64,000 nucleotides of DNA from Bartonella sp. ML70XJBT.G (GCF_028618575.1 NZ_JAQITA010000004.1:1-64000); one strand, 5' to 3'. Shown: positions 9,089-19,423, numbered from the stretch's first letter. Translations and numbers: made by a program. Notes: a model not told the origin generated them from the sequence alone.

Positions 9089-9890
9089 AAATTCGCTCCC
9101 TTCATATCAATATTATTTGCTCTATATTGAAATCCCTTTTAAAAGATATGCTTTTTTTACAATTTTATATTTTAGCCAGTTAAATTAAAAACTCTTCGCT
9201 TGGATGCTTTTAAAATGTTCATTTTGTCATAATGTGACTCACTTTTCTATGAAAATAAAGCACCTTAGATATAAGGTTAGATCATTTTACAATAACAAAG
9301 ATTCATAAACATCACTGCTCTCATTGAATATTTACACCGTAAACACAAAATAGTCGTGTTGAAATAATTGCTCTGCTCGTACCAAAGGATAGCAGCCACA
9401 AATCAAAGATTTGCGAAATCTTACCGAGCTAAAACTGGTGTCATTTTATAGATATCAAGGAAAAACTATAGCTTCTACTCTGAACGAACCTTTGCCATTT
9501 CATCTCTCACGCATCTATGAAAGGCAAGAGGATATCAAATTCCCCCCAAAAAAAGAGACGTTATTGCCTTCATCTTTCGTTTACTCTCTGTATGCAAATA
9601 TGTTTGAGTATATCCATACCTGATCGTGCTTATAGCGCTACATTTAATGTAAAGAATGAAGATATTATCATCATGATAAATATAGATCATTTTTCTAACA
9701 CTGTATCCCTCTTGCCAAAAATCTTTCAAAAAAGTATTTTGCGATTTAATGATAGATAATTTTTCAGTAAAAAGCTTCAAATATTCAAGGAAATATTTTT
9801 CCAGCACATATCAATTATTATGACATCTTTAGAATTTCCTATATAAGCTTTAAGCCAATAATATAAGAAGAATATACCGCAGATAGGTTT
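9089..9890. other. Intergenic stretch, nothing recognised
   Basis: About 800 AT-rich bases between the MFS gene and the kinase pseudogene. Several short open frames lack ribosome sites and protein-like composition. No repeat or RNA was seen. Confidence 0.5.
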
Positions 9891-10581
9891 TTATATTACA
9901 TTTATGCATTGGCCAAAACAAACCTTATCTATATAGTGCCGTATTTGATTATGGATTGAAGAAACAGAATTAGTTCCATCAATTACAATAAATCGCTCAT
10001 CCATTTCTGACAAAAGTTGATATACTTCACAAACTTTTTCAATAAATGAGAGTTTTTCTTCGTATTTTAAGATTAAACCATCCCTTTTTTGCAACCGTTC
10101 TATAATCACAGCAGGCGGTAAATGAAGGTAAAATGTGATATGAGGTCTTGGAATAGATTGATTTAATTTCACCACAGTTTCAAGAGAAAGATCTCGCGCA
10201 TAAAAATAAGCAAGACTAGAATAAACATATCGATCGCTGATTAATAAATTTTTTGATGACGTTAAAGAGGGCTCGATAATTTCAAGCGTATGTTTGCGTC
10301 TATCTGTCGCGGCTAAAGCCCTAAAAGCAATGGATCAATTTGTTTTCCATTATCTAAATAATCTCTAACCTCTGGTTTATTTCTATACCAATTACTAGGC
10401 TGAAAAGTTTGTATTATATGTCTTTCTTGTGAGTAATGGCGAGAATTTTTTTTGTTTGAGTTGTTTTTCTACTCCCATCAAATCCACATAAAGCAATAAA
10501 AGAGCCAGAATATTTTTTTAGAGACCACATGGAATTATAAACATCTTTATTAAGATACATTTTATCTATTAAACCATCCAT
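9891..10581 (-). pseudogene. Thymidylate kinase-like protein, broken by two frameshifts
   Basis: Three frames together give one kinase. The first (from the ATG at 10581) contains a P-loop-like GFDGSRKTTQ, where the family has GxDGxGKT. It stops shortly after an eight-base A run (about 10446-10453), where the frame shifts. The second frame (SNWYRNKPEVRDYLDNGKQ) ends near 10320. The third has AATDRRKHTLEI, then SDRYVYSSLAYF, the Asp-Arg-Tyr/Ser-Ser motif of dTMP kinases, then FYLHLPPAVIIERLQKRDG, and runs to 9891. Besides the two frameshifts, Arg replaces the P-loop Gly, so the protein was probably inactive. This is not the housekeeping tmk. Such kinase-like genes occur in accessory clusters, but the role here is unknown. 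Confidence 0.82.
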
Positions 10582-11587
10582 TCTTTAAGTCATTTGATAC
10601 GCAAAATCTCTTTAGATATGTTTAAATTCATCACTCGTTACCAGAGAGAGGCATCAAGAATATCAAGTTCCTTTAGTGTAAGAGACTGAAATTTTTGAAC
10701 ATTATTTGCAACGAGAGACATATTTTTAAACTTTATATTCAATGAAGCCTTTTGATTCAACAAGAGATAAGAGACGCCACTTTACTGAAAATACCAGCCC
10801 CCCGCTCCTATGAAGATAAATTAAATTTATCTTGCATTGATGTTTATAAGCCAGTTTATAACACTTCACCTCATTACTATTTATACTCATATACTCTTTT
10901 TATACCTTGTATATGAAATATGCTTATTTTATTAAACCACAGTCATAAGCATTTCAATATAACATAGAACTCTTTCTGCACGAAAAACGAAGATATTAAG
11001 CATACCCCCAACTTTATAGGGAGTATAGGCAATCCTGATATTACCATATATTGGTCAATACCGACTATTGCTCCCAAAATGGCATGAGAAAATATCAACT
11101 TTGATAAAGCGCTTTATAAATTTCAGAATTCACCCTTCGCTAGGGATGCTTCTATAAATGCTATAATCTTCCTCACTATAAACACATAGAGACAAATTCC
11201 ATATATTTAGCATCTCACATTTTTGAAAATTTTTGACTTGAGTTTTCTAATAGCGTACAAATGCGTGACCTCATCTTTTTCATTCCAGTATTCGAATTTG
11301 ATCGTTCCCATCTAGTGAGCTATAAATTCAAGACTCGCTCAAAACATTGAAGCGATAATCGCACTAGAATTGGGACGGATTTTTATTGGAATGTATGAAA
11401 TTTCTACCTGATTATAATTGCATTGCAAAAGAGATCATTTAAAGAAAAATGTGTGTATCAATTTTATCGAATGAAAGAGAGACAATACTAAAGGATAGTA
11501 CTCATTTCGCCCTTTTGCAGAATTTATGCTTACTAGCCAAAGAAGAGCTTCTCAATTATTTTGGCAACAATTATAAGGGAGGGTACT
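10582..11587. other. Intergenic stretch with a possible gene scrap
   Basis: About 1 kb. On the minus strand at 10720-10637 a 27-codon frame (MSLVANNVQKFQSLTLKELD and seven more residues) has a protein-like composition and lies just upstream of the kinase pseudogene; it may be the remnant of a neighbour. The remainder, to the methyltransferase start, shows no gene. Confidence 0.4.
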
Positions 11588-12364
11588 ATGATACAAAGCG
11601 TTCAGCCAAAAAATGAAAAATTTGACGGATTGGCTGATGATTATGATCGCTATCGTCCGCGTTATCCTTTTGCCTTATTGAACACTATGTTGCTTCCTTT
11701 TAAGAATAAAAAGCATTTGTCTATCGTGGATGTGGGAGCTGGAACAGGCATTGCATTAGAGGGAATTGTTAAAATTCTAGGAAATGAACACCAATATCAT
11801 GCTATCGATGTCTCAGCAGATATGATTAAGCAGGGGCAAAGAAAGTTTCCTTTTGTGCAATGGTATCAAGGCAAAGCTGAAAGCCTATTGCCCAAAATCG
11901 GTAAAATTGATCTTGTTGTTGCAGCGCAAGCGTTTCAGTGGATAGATCGCCCTCTGTTGCTTAGCACCGTCTCAAACCAACTCCGAGCTGGAGGTGTCAT
12001 GGCGGTCATTCAAAATAATCGCGATTTTAAACAGAGCGAATTTCTCAACGCTTATGAGACATTATTAGAGGAGATGAGCCCTAACTATTCCCGTTATTAT
12101 CGCCATTTTGATTTTTTACAGGAAATGCGTGATGGTTTTGCGGTAAATCCAGAAAAGATTTCTCTCCATACACACAATTGGGTGATGAAAATTCCATCTA
12201 ACACCTTTATTGGTATGAGCCGCTCTTCAACGCAAGCACAACGCGCGATTGCTAGGCATGGAGACGAATATTTGCAGCAATTAGCTATATTGATAAAACA
12301 ATATGAAGTACAAGGGAATTTGCAGCTTTTGTATCAAAGCGAGCTCTACATGTATGTAAGATAA
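11588..12364 (+). CDS. Class I SAM-dependent methyltransferase
   Basis: 258 residues from the ATG at 11588, which has GGGAGGG upstream; a TTG at 11561 extends the frame but lacks support. Motif I, VDVGAGTGIALEG, is at about residues 47-59. The acidic and post-motif segments (AIDVSADMI, DLVVAAQAFQWID) follow the Methyltransf_11/UbiE-like pattern. The N-terminus (FDGLADDYDRYRPRYP) is typical of small-molecule methyltransferases. Length fits a complete family member, though the end after ELYMYVR is abrupt. It lies alone on the plus strand, upstream of the frameshifted MFS and ATP-grasp genes. Substrate unknown; modification of an island product is inference. Confidence 0.88.
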   Translation: MIQSVQPKNEKFDGLADDYDRYRPRYPFALLNTMLLPFKNKKHLSIVDVGAGTGIALEGIVKILGNEHQYHAIDVSADMIKQGQRKFPFVQWYQGKAESLLPKIGKIDLVVAAQAFQWIDRPLLLSTVSNQLRAGGVMAVIQNNRDFKQSEFLNAYETLLEEMSPNYSRYYRHFDFLQEMRDGFAVNPEKISLHTHNWVMKIPSNTFIGMSRSSTQAQRAIARHGDEYLQQLAILIKQYEVQGNLQLLYQSELYMYVR

Positions 12365-13799
12365 GCTACCTCAGTTACCTTCACTTTCTTTCGGTATCCT
12401 AAAACAAATGATGCGAAAAAAATGCACGCATTACTCATATGCGCGTTTAAAAGCAGCGCACAGATTTTCCCCCTCAGGGCTTAAACGGACATCTCGTTGC
12501 ATTCAATCTTACTGTCTACTACCGATGTTTGTACTCAACAGAGAACTTCTTGGCTATGCCATGATATTTGAAAAAAAATGTTATTTTATCTTCTACTTCA
12601 TAATAATCAACCGATCGACAGACTGGATGAGAAAAAGCCTTTGTTACAGCCATGGTGTTCAAAGCTGTAAACGTCAAGTTTGGATGCATGAAAATATACG
12701 TTTTTTTACCAAGGAGGGATTATCCGAATGATGCCCTTTAAATCACCTGTCCATTATGGATATCAGCTAGAGTCAATTCAACGAACAATAGATACATTGC
12801 TTGTTTGGTTACAAGTACATTGCTTCTTAAACAAACCACTCAAAGGAGGAAACGGAAAATGCGTTTAAAGACAATGCGATGTATAGATTCAGTTCTAAAC
12901 TAAAGGTTCTCTTCTTGATCCCTTAAAATGAAATTCATTCCTTGTCATCAAAGATATTTTTGTTCACACTGCATAACCTGCTATTTTTCAGTAAAGCTTT
13001 TGAGGATTGATCGCGTAGTGTCAGTGCTATAGAGACAGATGTTATCAAAGCATATTATTGCCTCTAAAAGAGAATACTCCATTCTGCTACATAATTAGCT
13101 TATGAATTCTTGACCTTTTCTTGAACCACCGCCCGTTATATACATTTGATATCCAATCTTGTCAAAAAGGAGCAAGGCAAGTCTTAAAGCATCACAGAAC
13201 TATTGGTATGCTTCTTGTAAAAGCGTTTAAAGAAAATATTTCTTATATATTTTCAGTTTGATAAGAAGCTGTTATATAAACTTAACAACAACGATGCCGA
13301 TCCATATAAATCCGTTGTATAGAATCCTCTAAAGCTCATTTATCGCGTGCCCAACTTGAAAAAAATACTCTGTAAAACCGTTAATACAACTGTGTCTTCA
13401 GCCTGAGATCATAAATGATTTTCTGCCCGATAACAGAAGTTGTCGTCACAGCAAAATCAAAGCTTATTACCGTAACGATCAATAGCAAAATTTCAACACC
13501 AAACATAAACATAATCAACCCTGAAAGCTTCATCTCAAGGGCATCGCTAAGCGTCTCTCTTCGTGAAGCGTCCCCTTATCGACAACGCATCAACACGCAG
13601 AGAAAATACTAAACTGCCCTCAATCCTTGAACATGAATTATCGTCATAAAAAAGATCAACGTTCAAATTTATATTATGTCCCTCTCAAAAAAACTTGAAA
13701 TACTCGCCAATGCGTGTACTCATTATTTGTCGGCATGCATGTTGATTATCATATTGCATATTTTTAGACCTGCGGGCATAGAGGTTATAGGGGGGAGAT
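12365..13799. other. Degraded stretch between methyltransferase and MFS genes
   Basis: About 1.4 kb without a recognisable gene. It holds one small frame with a strong ribosome site (12728-12868, listed separately) and a second AAAGGAGG followed by a 14-codon frame at 12859. Both look like leftovers of lost genes. Confidence 0.4.
12728..12868 (+). CDS. Very short ORF with strong ribosome site, probable remnant
   Basis: 46 codons starting ATG-ATG, with AAGGAGGGA about nine bases upstream. The peptide (MMPFKSPVHYGYQLESIQRT, then a hydrophobic LLVWLQVHCF) matches nothing I know. Its end carries another AAAGGAGG that would serve an ATG at 12859. The two consecutive good ribosome sites suggest a former operon whose reading frames have been lost. 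Confidence 0.25.
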   Translation: MMPFKSPVHYGYQLESIQRTIDTLLVWLQVHCFLNKPLKGGNGKCV

Positions 13800-15013
13800 A
13801 TGCGCAAACAACTGATATTTCGGTTTTATGGTCTTGTTGTCCTGCTCTATCTTTCTGATATGGTGCTCTTTTTAAGTAATCTTTGGAATGCTTATCGTAT
13901 AACATCCTCATCGGTTTTCCTAGGCGTAACCATGGCTTTGGCACCCTTACACCCTATCTTTTGAAAAAAAGCAAACTTGTACGCATTAAGTCCTCACTGC
14001 GGTTGGTAGATTTATACAAAAGGCGGATTATCATTTATAGTCTTCTTTTATTGATTGCCCTTTTTCATTATGTCGATTCCCCTTTTGGTTTTATTGCTGT
14101 CTCTATCTCTATTGGTTATCTTTCTTTGATCACTCTAAGCACACTCGAGACTTATAATACTAAACTAGCGCTTAGTGGTTATATTAGCGCGCAAAAGGCT
14201 TCCCGCATCATGCAAACAGTGGTGCAAATTGGTGCCTTTTTGGGAGCAGCATTGAGTGGTTATCTCTTAAAAGCAACCAGTTCACAAGGAATAGCAGCTG
14301 GAATCGGCTATAATGGCTTGATTGCAGCAATTTGTCTGTTTGATATTATCGTAAGCCTTGTGGCCGGTTATGTTATCTTTCGCGATGAATATAGCACCGA
14401 TAATGCTACAAATGCTACGCCACTTGCAACCGAGAATATTCAAACAATACCACCAAAAGCAGATGGGCTCACTCCTGAACTAAAGCTTTTATGCGTCTGT
14501 ATAAGCCTTATTGGCTTTCATGCTTGCGCCTATAATACACTGGCAACCATTCTTTTTCAAAGTGTGAAAAATTTTGGCTCTGAATATTATGGGCTTTGCA
14601 GCGCTGTTGCAGGTGTTGGCGCTTTTTTGGCTGCTTTTATTAAAATCCCTCGCTTTGAATTCATCCTCCCAGCCCTATTGTTGAGTGTAGCTGATGCCAT
14701 TTTTAGCATCACCCAATTACCCTATTTGGCTGTGGTCTTTTGCTTTTTTATTGGCTTTTCGATGAATACCATACGAATTAATGCCCGCAAACATACGATT
14801 GAAGCAACCAAGACAGAAACTCAAGCAGAGCTGGTGGGAAGCTATAGCGGCATGCTTTATACTCTTTCCCAATCGGCTGGTTATGTTATCCTTGGTCTCC
14901 TTACAAGCTCTGCCCTTATGGGGCCACAAGCAGCTGTTTATCTTCTCCCCCCTATAGGGCTGATAATCTTTATTTATGTCCTTTTCCTTGTCACACAGCG
15001 GACCACAGCATGA
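13800..15013 (+). pseudogene. MFS transporter with a single-base frameshift near its N-terminus
   Basis: Translation starts at ATG 13800 after GGGGGGAG and reads MRKQLIFRFYGLVVLLYLSD through FLGVTMAL, then runs out of frame to a stop. The other frame continues GTLTPYLLKKS and stays open to 15013 with the hydrophobic pattern of an MFS protein (for example LLLIALFHYVDSPFGFIAVS). Restoring one G in the TTGGCACC at about 13938-13945 joins the halves into a roughly 404-residue protein. The only difference from an intact gene is that base, so a sequencing error, phase-variable slippage or recent inactivation are all possible. The stop overlaps the ATG of the ATP-grasp gene (ATGA), so the two form a coupled pair. 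Likely exporter of the ligase product, by context. Confidence 0.82.
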
Positions 15014-16215
15014 GTAAACCCATTCTTATCGTCGATCCTTTCTCCACGGGTGCCCTCTATGGCCCTGCCTTGCAAAAATTAGGTTATGCTTGTTATGGCG
15101 TTGTCTCTCAACCAACTCTCTCTTCGCATCTCACGCTTGCTTATCAGGGTGATGGCATGGCAGAAGCAAAACTTCATAGTGTCGATGAAATCAAGCAGCG
15201 TTTTCCGATTAGCACGATAGAAGCCGTGGTGGCTGGTGCTGAAGTCAGTCTTTATTGTGCAGAGCAATTGGCTGCTTATTATGGTTGCCCTGGAAACAAT
15301 CCCTTGACCACCGATTGGCGACGGAAAAAAGCAGCAATGCAAAAGCGCCTCCATGAAAATGGTTTGTCTTATATCCGCTCAAAAATTCTTACAAAAGACA
15401 ATTGTGCTCTCGATGATTTTGAAAGCCACAGCGGCTATGTAGTGAAGCCCAATGCTTCTGCTGGAAGCGATGGTGTTTTATTTTTCTCCAACCGTGAGGA
15501 AGTGGAAGCGTGGATCTCTGGAATCGATTGGAGGCAGAAAAATATTTTTGGTATGCCTAATGAGGCTTATTTGCTCCAAGAAAGATTAGTAGGAGAAGAA
15601 TACATCGTAGATGCCGTTGTAAAGGGAGAAGCTATCAAGATATGCAGTTTATCGCGCTATAAAAAGGGGCTCCATAATGGCAGTGCTTTTGTTTATGAAT
15701 CGCTTGATGTGCTCGATGCTCAAGACTCTCTTTATGCTGATCTTATCTCTTATGCAAAAAAATGTATTAGCGCAGTGGGAATTGAATATGGACCTGCGCA
15801 TATGGAAATCATGCAAACCGCTCACGGTCCCGTGATGATTGAAGTGGGAGCCCGCCTCCACGGAGGGATTGCACCCTCCTTGTTCGTGCATTGCTATGAA
15901 GATGATTTACTGAAAAGCTCTGTCAACCTTATTGCGGGGGTATTTTCGCAAACACCAAGCCGCTTTAAGAAAAAAGGACGTATTCTCTTTCTTATCAACA
16001 AGACTGAGGGCTTTATTATAAAAGATATGAACCTATGGCAGCAAAAACTTCATTCTTGCGAAAATGTGGTTCATTTTATGCTCTTTTTTAAAGAAAATGA
16101 ACCTCTACCCATGACAATTGATTTAAATACCTGCCCAGCTATTATAGCAATTTTGGGCGAAAATGATGATGAATTATCGACCTTAGAGGCCTCAATTCGT
16201 AGCAATTTCTTATAA
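15010..16215 (+). CDS. ATP-grasp ligase (carboxylate-amine/amino-acid ligase type)
   Basis: 401 residues. ATP-grasp enzymes activate a carboxylate as acyl-phosphate and join it to an amine or thiol. An N-terminal pre-ATP-grasp domain begins ILIVDPFSTGALYGPAL. The ATP-binding strand YVVKPNASAGSDGV has its Lys at 146. The Mg-binding end is MIEVGARLHGG (Glu278, Arg282), the form seen in L-amino-acid ligases and peptide-antibiotic clusters rather than in purine or carbamoyl enzymes. The gene overlaps the upstream MFS gene by four bases, so ligase and transporter are co-translated. It looks intact while its partner is frameshifted. A dipeptide-like product is inferred from the family and the neighbouring exporter and cupin; substrates cannot be read from the sequence. 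Confidence 0.9.
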   Translation: MSKPILIVDPFSTGALYGPALQKLGYACYGVVSQPTLSSHLTLAYQGDGMAEAKLHSVDEIKQRFPISTIEAVVAGAEVSLYCAEQLAAYYGCPGNNPLTTDWRRKKAAMQKRLHENGLSYIRSKILTKDNCALDDFESHSGYVVKPNASAGSDGVLFFSNREEVEAWISGIDWRQKNIFGMPNEAYLLQERLVGEEYIVDAVVKGEAIKICSLSRYKKGLHNGSAFVYESLDVLDAQDSLYADLISYAKKCISAVGIEYGPAHMEIMQTAHGPVMIEVGARLHGGIAPSLFVHCYEDDLLKSSVNLIAGVFSQTPSRFKKKGRILFLINKTEGFIIKDMNLWQQKLHSCENVVHFMLFFKENEPLPMTIDLNTCPAIIAILGENDDELSTLEASIRSNFL

Positions 16216-16510
16216 AATATAACAGTTTGGAGAAAAACAGGAATTCAGCAACACAAATAATGAGGAATAGAAACTAAAAATCGAAGCAGGTTGTTTTTAA
16301 AGAATTCGATGCGCTCATGAATAACAAAACTAGAATTTTCCCTGCCTATTCAGGGTGAATGGATAGCAAAAAGACATGCTCTGATTTGGATTCTACAACA
16401 AGTTGACCACAAAAATATGATGATCCCAAGAATAGAGCGCGGATGCAATACTTCTGCAGATAATAATATTGAATCCCCATCTTGCCCATATCATCTCATG
16501 GAGCACGATA

Positions 16511-16828
16511 ATGACTAAGTTTTCTAAAATTCAATTAAATAAAAATATCTATGATATCTTAAAAATGATGCTGCCAAAACAAGGCTCGATAGAGATACAA
16601 AGAGATTTTCCAGGAAAAATACACGATTGGCATACCCATAAGGTCGATGAAACTCTCTTAATTATAGAGGGAGAGTTAGATTTTTTCTATAGTGAGAAGC
16701 GTATAACCTGTACACCAGGAAATATGATACATCTTCCTGCCAACACAAAGCATAAATCAGTAGCTGCAGATACAGGATGCATATATGCAATCGCTACGGA
16801 AATCCTTGCTCTTGAAAATGGTAGATAA
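16511..16828 (+). CDS. Small single-domain cupin
   Basis: 105 residues from the ATG at 16511 (GGAG eight bases upstream; the earlier in-frame ATG at 16469 has none). Cupin motif 1 is HDWHTHKVDETLLIIEGE, giving His38, His41, His43 and Glu47 as possible metal ligands. Motif 2 is PGNMIHLPANTKHKS with His81. The fold is a beta-barrel used by metal-dependent isomerases, dioxygenases and sugar sensors; nothing fixes the reaction. It lies 295 bases after the ATP-grasp gene on the same strand, so it may share the pathway but not tight translation coupling. Cupins and ATP-grasp ligases also co-occur in bacilysin-type clusters, which is analogy only. Confidence 0.8.
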   Translation: MTKFSKIQLNKNIYDILKMMLPKQGSIEIQRDFPGKIHDWHTHKVDETLLIIEGELDFFYSEKRITCTPGNMIHLPANTKHKSVAADTGCIYAIATEILALENGR

Positions 16829-17555
16829 ATGCGCTCTCGTTGATTGCCTCTGATACAGGGGACCTTTTCGTCCCATTCCCATAAAGCTGTACTCCTTGGG
16901 TTTTGTGGCGGATCAAATCATTAATTTGACTGCTTCCAGCTCACATCTAATGTTAGAACCCCTTCGAGCATCGCATTGCGCTCGTCACAGTTCATTTTGC
17001 CCTATGTTCTATAATGAAAAAATAGATAATGTAGAAAAACACCTGACCACTCGAAAGTACTGAGTTTGTGCTATACACAGCCAATAACCTGAGATCATAT
17101 TTTTTCATTTTACCTACCAAACTATCTGCAAGATGAAGGGTGCACCCTTATATACCTGTTTAGTTATAGCAAATGCTGTCGTGGAGCTGTTTATTATCCC
17201 AAGTAAAACCAGATGTTCTTCATGTGCAAATCAGAATCATATGAAAAATTTCAGTGTATTGATCAAGAATATTAAGAAAAATTCTATGCATAGTTTATTA
17301 GATCTATACAATACGGTTGCTGTTTTTTGGATTGTTCTTAAAGAAATGAAATATTTAATGTATTTTTTACCAATAAAAAATTATAGAAAAAAATTCTTCA
17401 TGAAGCTTTCTGGATAAAAGATTGATAAAACTGATGCTCCATATAGGGCTATTGCTCTATTTTTTATAAAAGTATAAGTTTTCGCGTCTATCTCTTTCAC
17501 AAAGTAATGTACTCATTACTTTATTCATTGTTGGTGTGGAATAAATGACGAGTAT
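16829..17555. other. Intergenic stretch, nothing firmly recognised
   Basis: About 730 AT-rich bases. A frame at 17240-17417 (MKNFSVLIKNIKKNSMHS) has a protein-like run but no ribosome site or family. No RNA gene was recognised. Confidence 0.4.
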
Positions 17556-18675
17556 ATGAGCATTTGGGTTTTTATTTAACGGTATAAGGATTTCAACAGG
17601 CGCCTTTATTGTATTTTATATGCTTGAAAAAGGCTTGACGCTTATTGATATCGGTATCATTAAGTCATTCCAAACCTTTGTCATGATGGTTACAGATATT
17701 CCTCTTGGATATTTTGCAGATAGAAAAAGTTATAAAATATCGATCATTTTAGCAGCGACTTTTGCAGCCAAATGGCTCTTTCTTATGGGCATTTCTACAA
17801 GCTTTTACGGTTTTCTTCTAGCAGAGCTTTTTAATGCATTATCACTTACATTGATTGCTGGTACCTATAACGCTTTACTTATTCAAGATGCAAAAACAAA
17901 ACGTACATCTACGAAAAAAATGTTTGATCATAGCTCTCAATATAATTGCATTGGCATGCTTCTCTTTAGTTTGATCGGTGCATATTTTGCCGGTTATTCT
18001 AGCCAACACATATGGTATAGCTCTACATTTCTCATGATGAAGACCACAATATTCGGTTTGTTTTTTTGGATGATCTAAAAGGAGAGAAAGAAGCAAAAAA
18101 GCGACTTCTTTTATTTGTGGCGCAAAAGAGATGTTGTCTATTTTTATTAAAGTTTCTTATATTTCTCTCTGTTTTTATTTTTCACTTATTTTTTCAATAT
18201 CTTTTCGCAGTATTGGCAGTGGATATTTAAAGATTATAATATCAATGTAAGTTATTTTTATCTTGGCTTAGTCTTCTCTCTTCTATTGCTCTCCCAGCTA
18301 ATGGTTAGTTTCCTATTTAGAAAATTCAGTGAGAGAATGAATTTTGTTTTACTGCTGTTGCTTTCAGTTGCCATAATTTTGACAGTTGTTTTCTTTGAAC
18401 CAAGAAAAGAAATTGTTGTTCTTTTAGTCTGTATGATTTTTTATTTCATTAAGCATACATATCTTCGTGTAGAAATTTCCCTGCACAACAGTATTAGCGA
18501 CAGTCTTAGAGCCACATACGAGTCATTCTTGTCGACTATTGGAAGACTTAGTCTCTTGGTATTTTTTTACATGAGTGCATATATGGTCAATATATTTGGC
18601 TTTTTGTCGTTGGTTTATATTTTGGGTATATATTTACTTATTTATTTGCAGTGTTTTTTTAGAAGGAACTCTTAA
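17556..18675 (+). pseudogene. MFS transporter pseudogene
   Basis: The ATG at 17556 gives MSIWVFI and then a stop; one base shift in the T run at about 17569-17575 joins it to FNGIRISTGAFIVFYMLEKG. That frame contains the MFS motif DIPLGYFADRKSYK and runs to a TAA at 18076. The same frame resumes with WRKRDVV, is hit by another stop near 18148, then continues FSQYWQWIFKDYNINV and hydrophobic segments to 18675. One frameshift and at least two stops make it non-functional. It is the third MFS gene of the island, which argues for several transported products or for repeated acquisition. Confidence 0.78.
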
Positions 18676-18780
18676 AAAATCACACTGAGAATATTAGCTT
18701 ATCATTATCACAAAGGTTTCACAGAAGACGGAGTGAAACGTTTAAATATCACGATAGAGCTTAGAATTTTCGACCACCAA

Positions 18781-19200
18781 TCATATGACTTCCCATGAAT
18801 CTATGGCTGTTTGAGTCTTTGGTGTATAAGCCATTAACTTTTCTGCTTTCAACCCAAACCCAGCACAGAAAATTTTCAGGCACCACATCATGTTCTTTAG
18901 GTTGATTTTGTAATGTGAGATAGAATACTGAAAGAGGTCCATTTCCTTTATAGTAAAAGAGGCTTGTGCATTGAACAGCACATCAACCAGTGGTAGGGTG
19001 ATAAAATAGAGAATGGCTCATTCAGCAATTACTGCATTTTTCTGCAACAGTTCGGCCTGCTCTTCATCTATACTGGCTTAAAAAATTCTCAGCGTCTTGG
19101 ATTTCATGGCTGTAGTGAATAGTAACCTTCTAGACCAAAATAAACGATTTAATCGAATCTCTCGAGCCCTTTAAAGGATCAATCCATTTAATATGTCTCA
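18781..19200 (-). pseudogene. Possible CysQ/inositol monophosphatase-like remnant
   Basis: Two fragments on the minus strand match the IMPase/CysQ pattern in the right order and spacing. At about 19187-19130 the peptide HIKWIDPLKGSRDSIKSF recalls the metal-binding WxVDPLDGTxxFIK motif, with the second Asp replaced by Lys. About 100 codons later, at about 18890-18784, the peptide LKIFCAGFGLKAEKLMAY, followed by IDSWE, recalls the LKFCLxAEGxAxLYPR and xWD segment. Stops and frame changes lie between them. Identification is by pattern only and would need a profile search. Confidence 0.4.
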
Positions 19201-19423
19201 TTTTTCCGGCATTCCTGTAACTTGCAGACTTTTATCTATCTATTCAAAAGCACGCATTTTGACTGGTCCACAAATAAACAGCACCCTCTATATCAATGAC
19301 CTATAAAAGCATTCAGCAATGTAAAAAATTTAACAGGTAGATAATAAACAGTAAAATCAGCCAAAAGAAGCACAGAACCTAAAATGCCCAAACTTTTATA
19401 TAACCTATTAATTTTATGATCGA

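Noticed and set aside
9411..9807. Open frames on both strands between the MFS gene and the kinase pseudogene
   Set aside because: No ribosome sites, no domain pattern, and mutual overlap in three frames.
12408..12731. 107-codon plus-strand frame
   Set aside because: Composition (many Cys, Arg, Tyr, Phe) is not protein-like, with no ribosome site and no family.
13415..13612. 65-codon plus-strand frame upstream of the MFS gene
   Set aside because: No ribosome site and low-complexity Ser/Thr/Ile content; taken as chance.
17133..17417. 94-codon frame ending KNYRKKFFMKLSG
   Set aside because: No ribosome site at its start and no recognisable family; possibly a scrap but not supportable.
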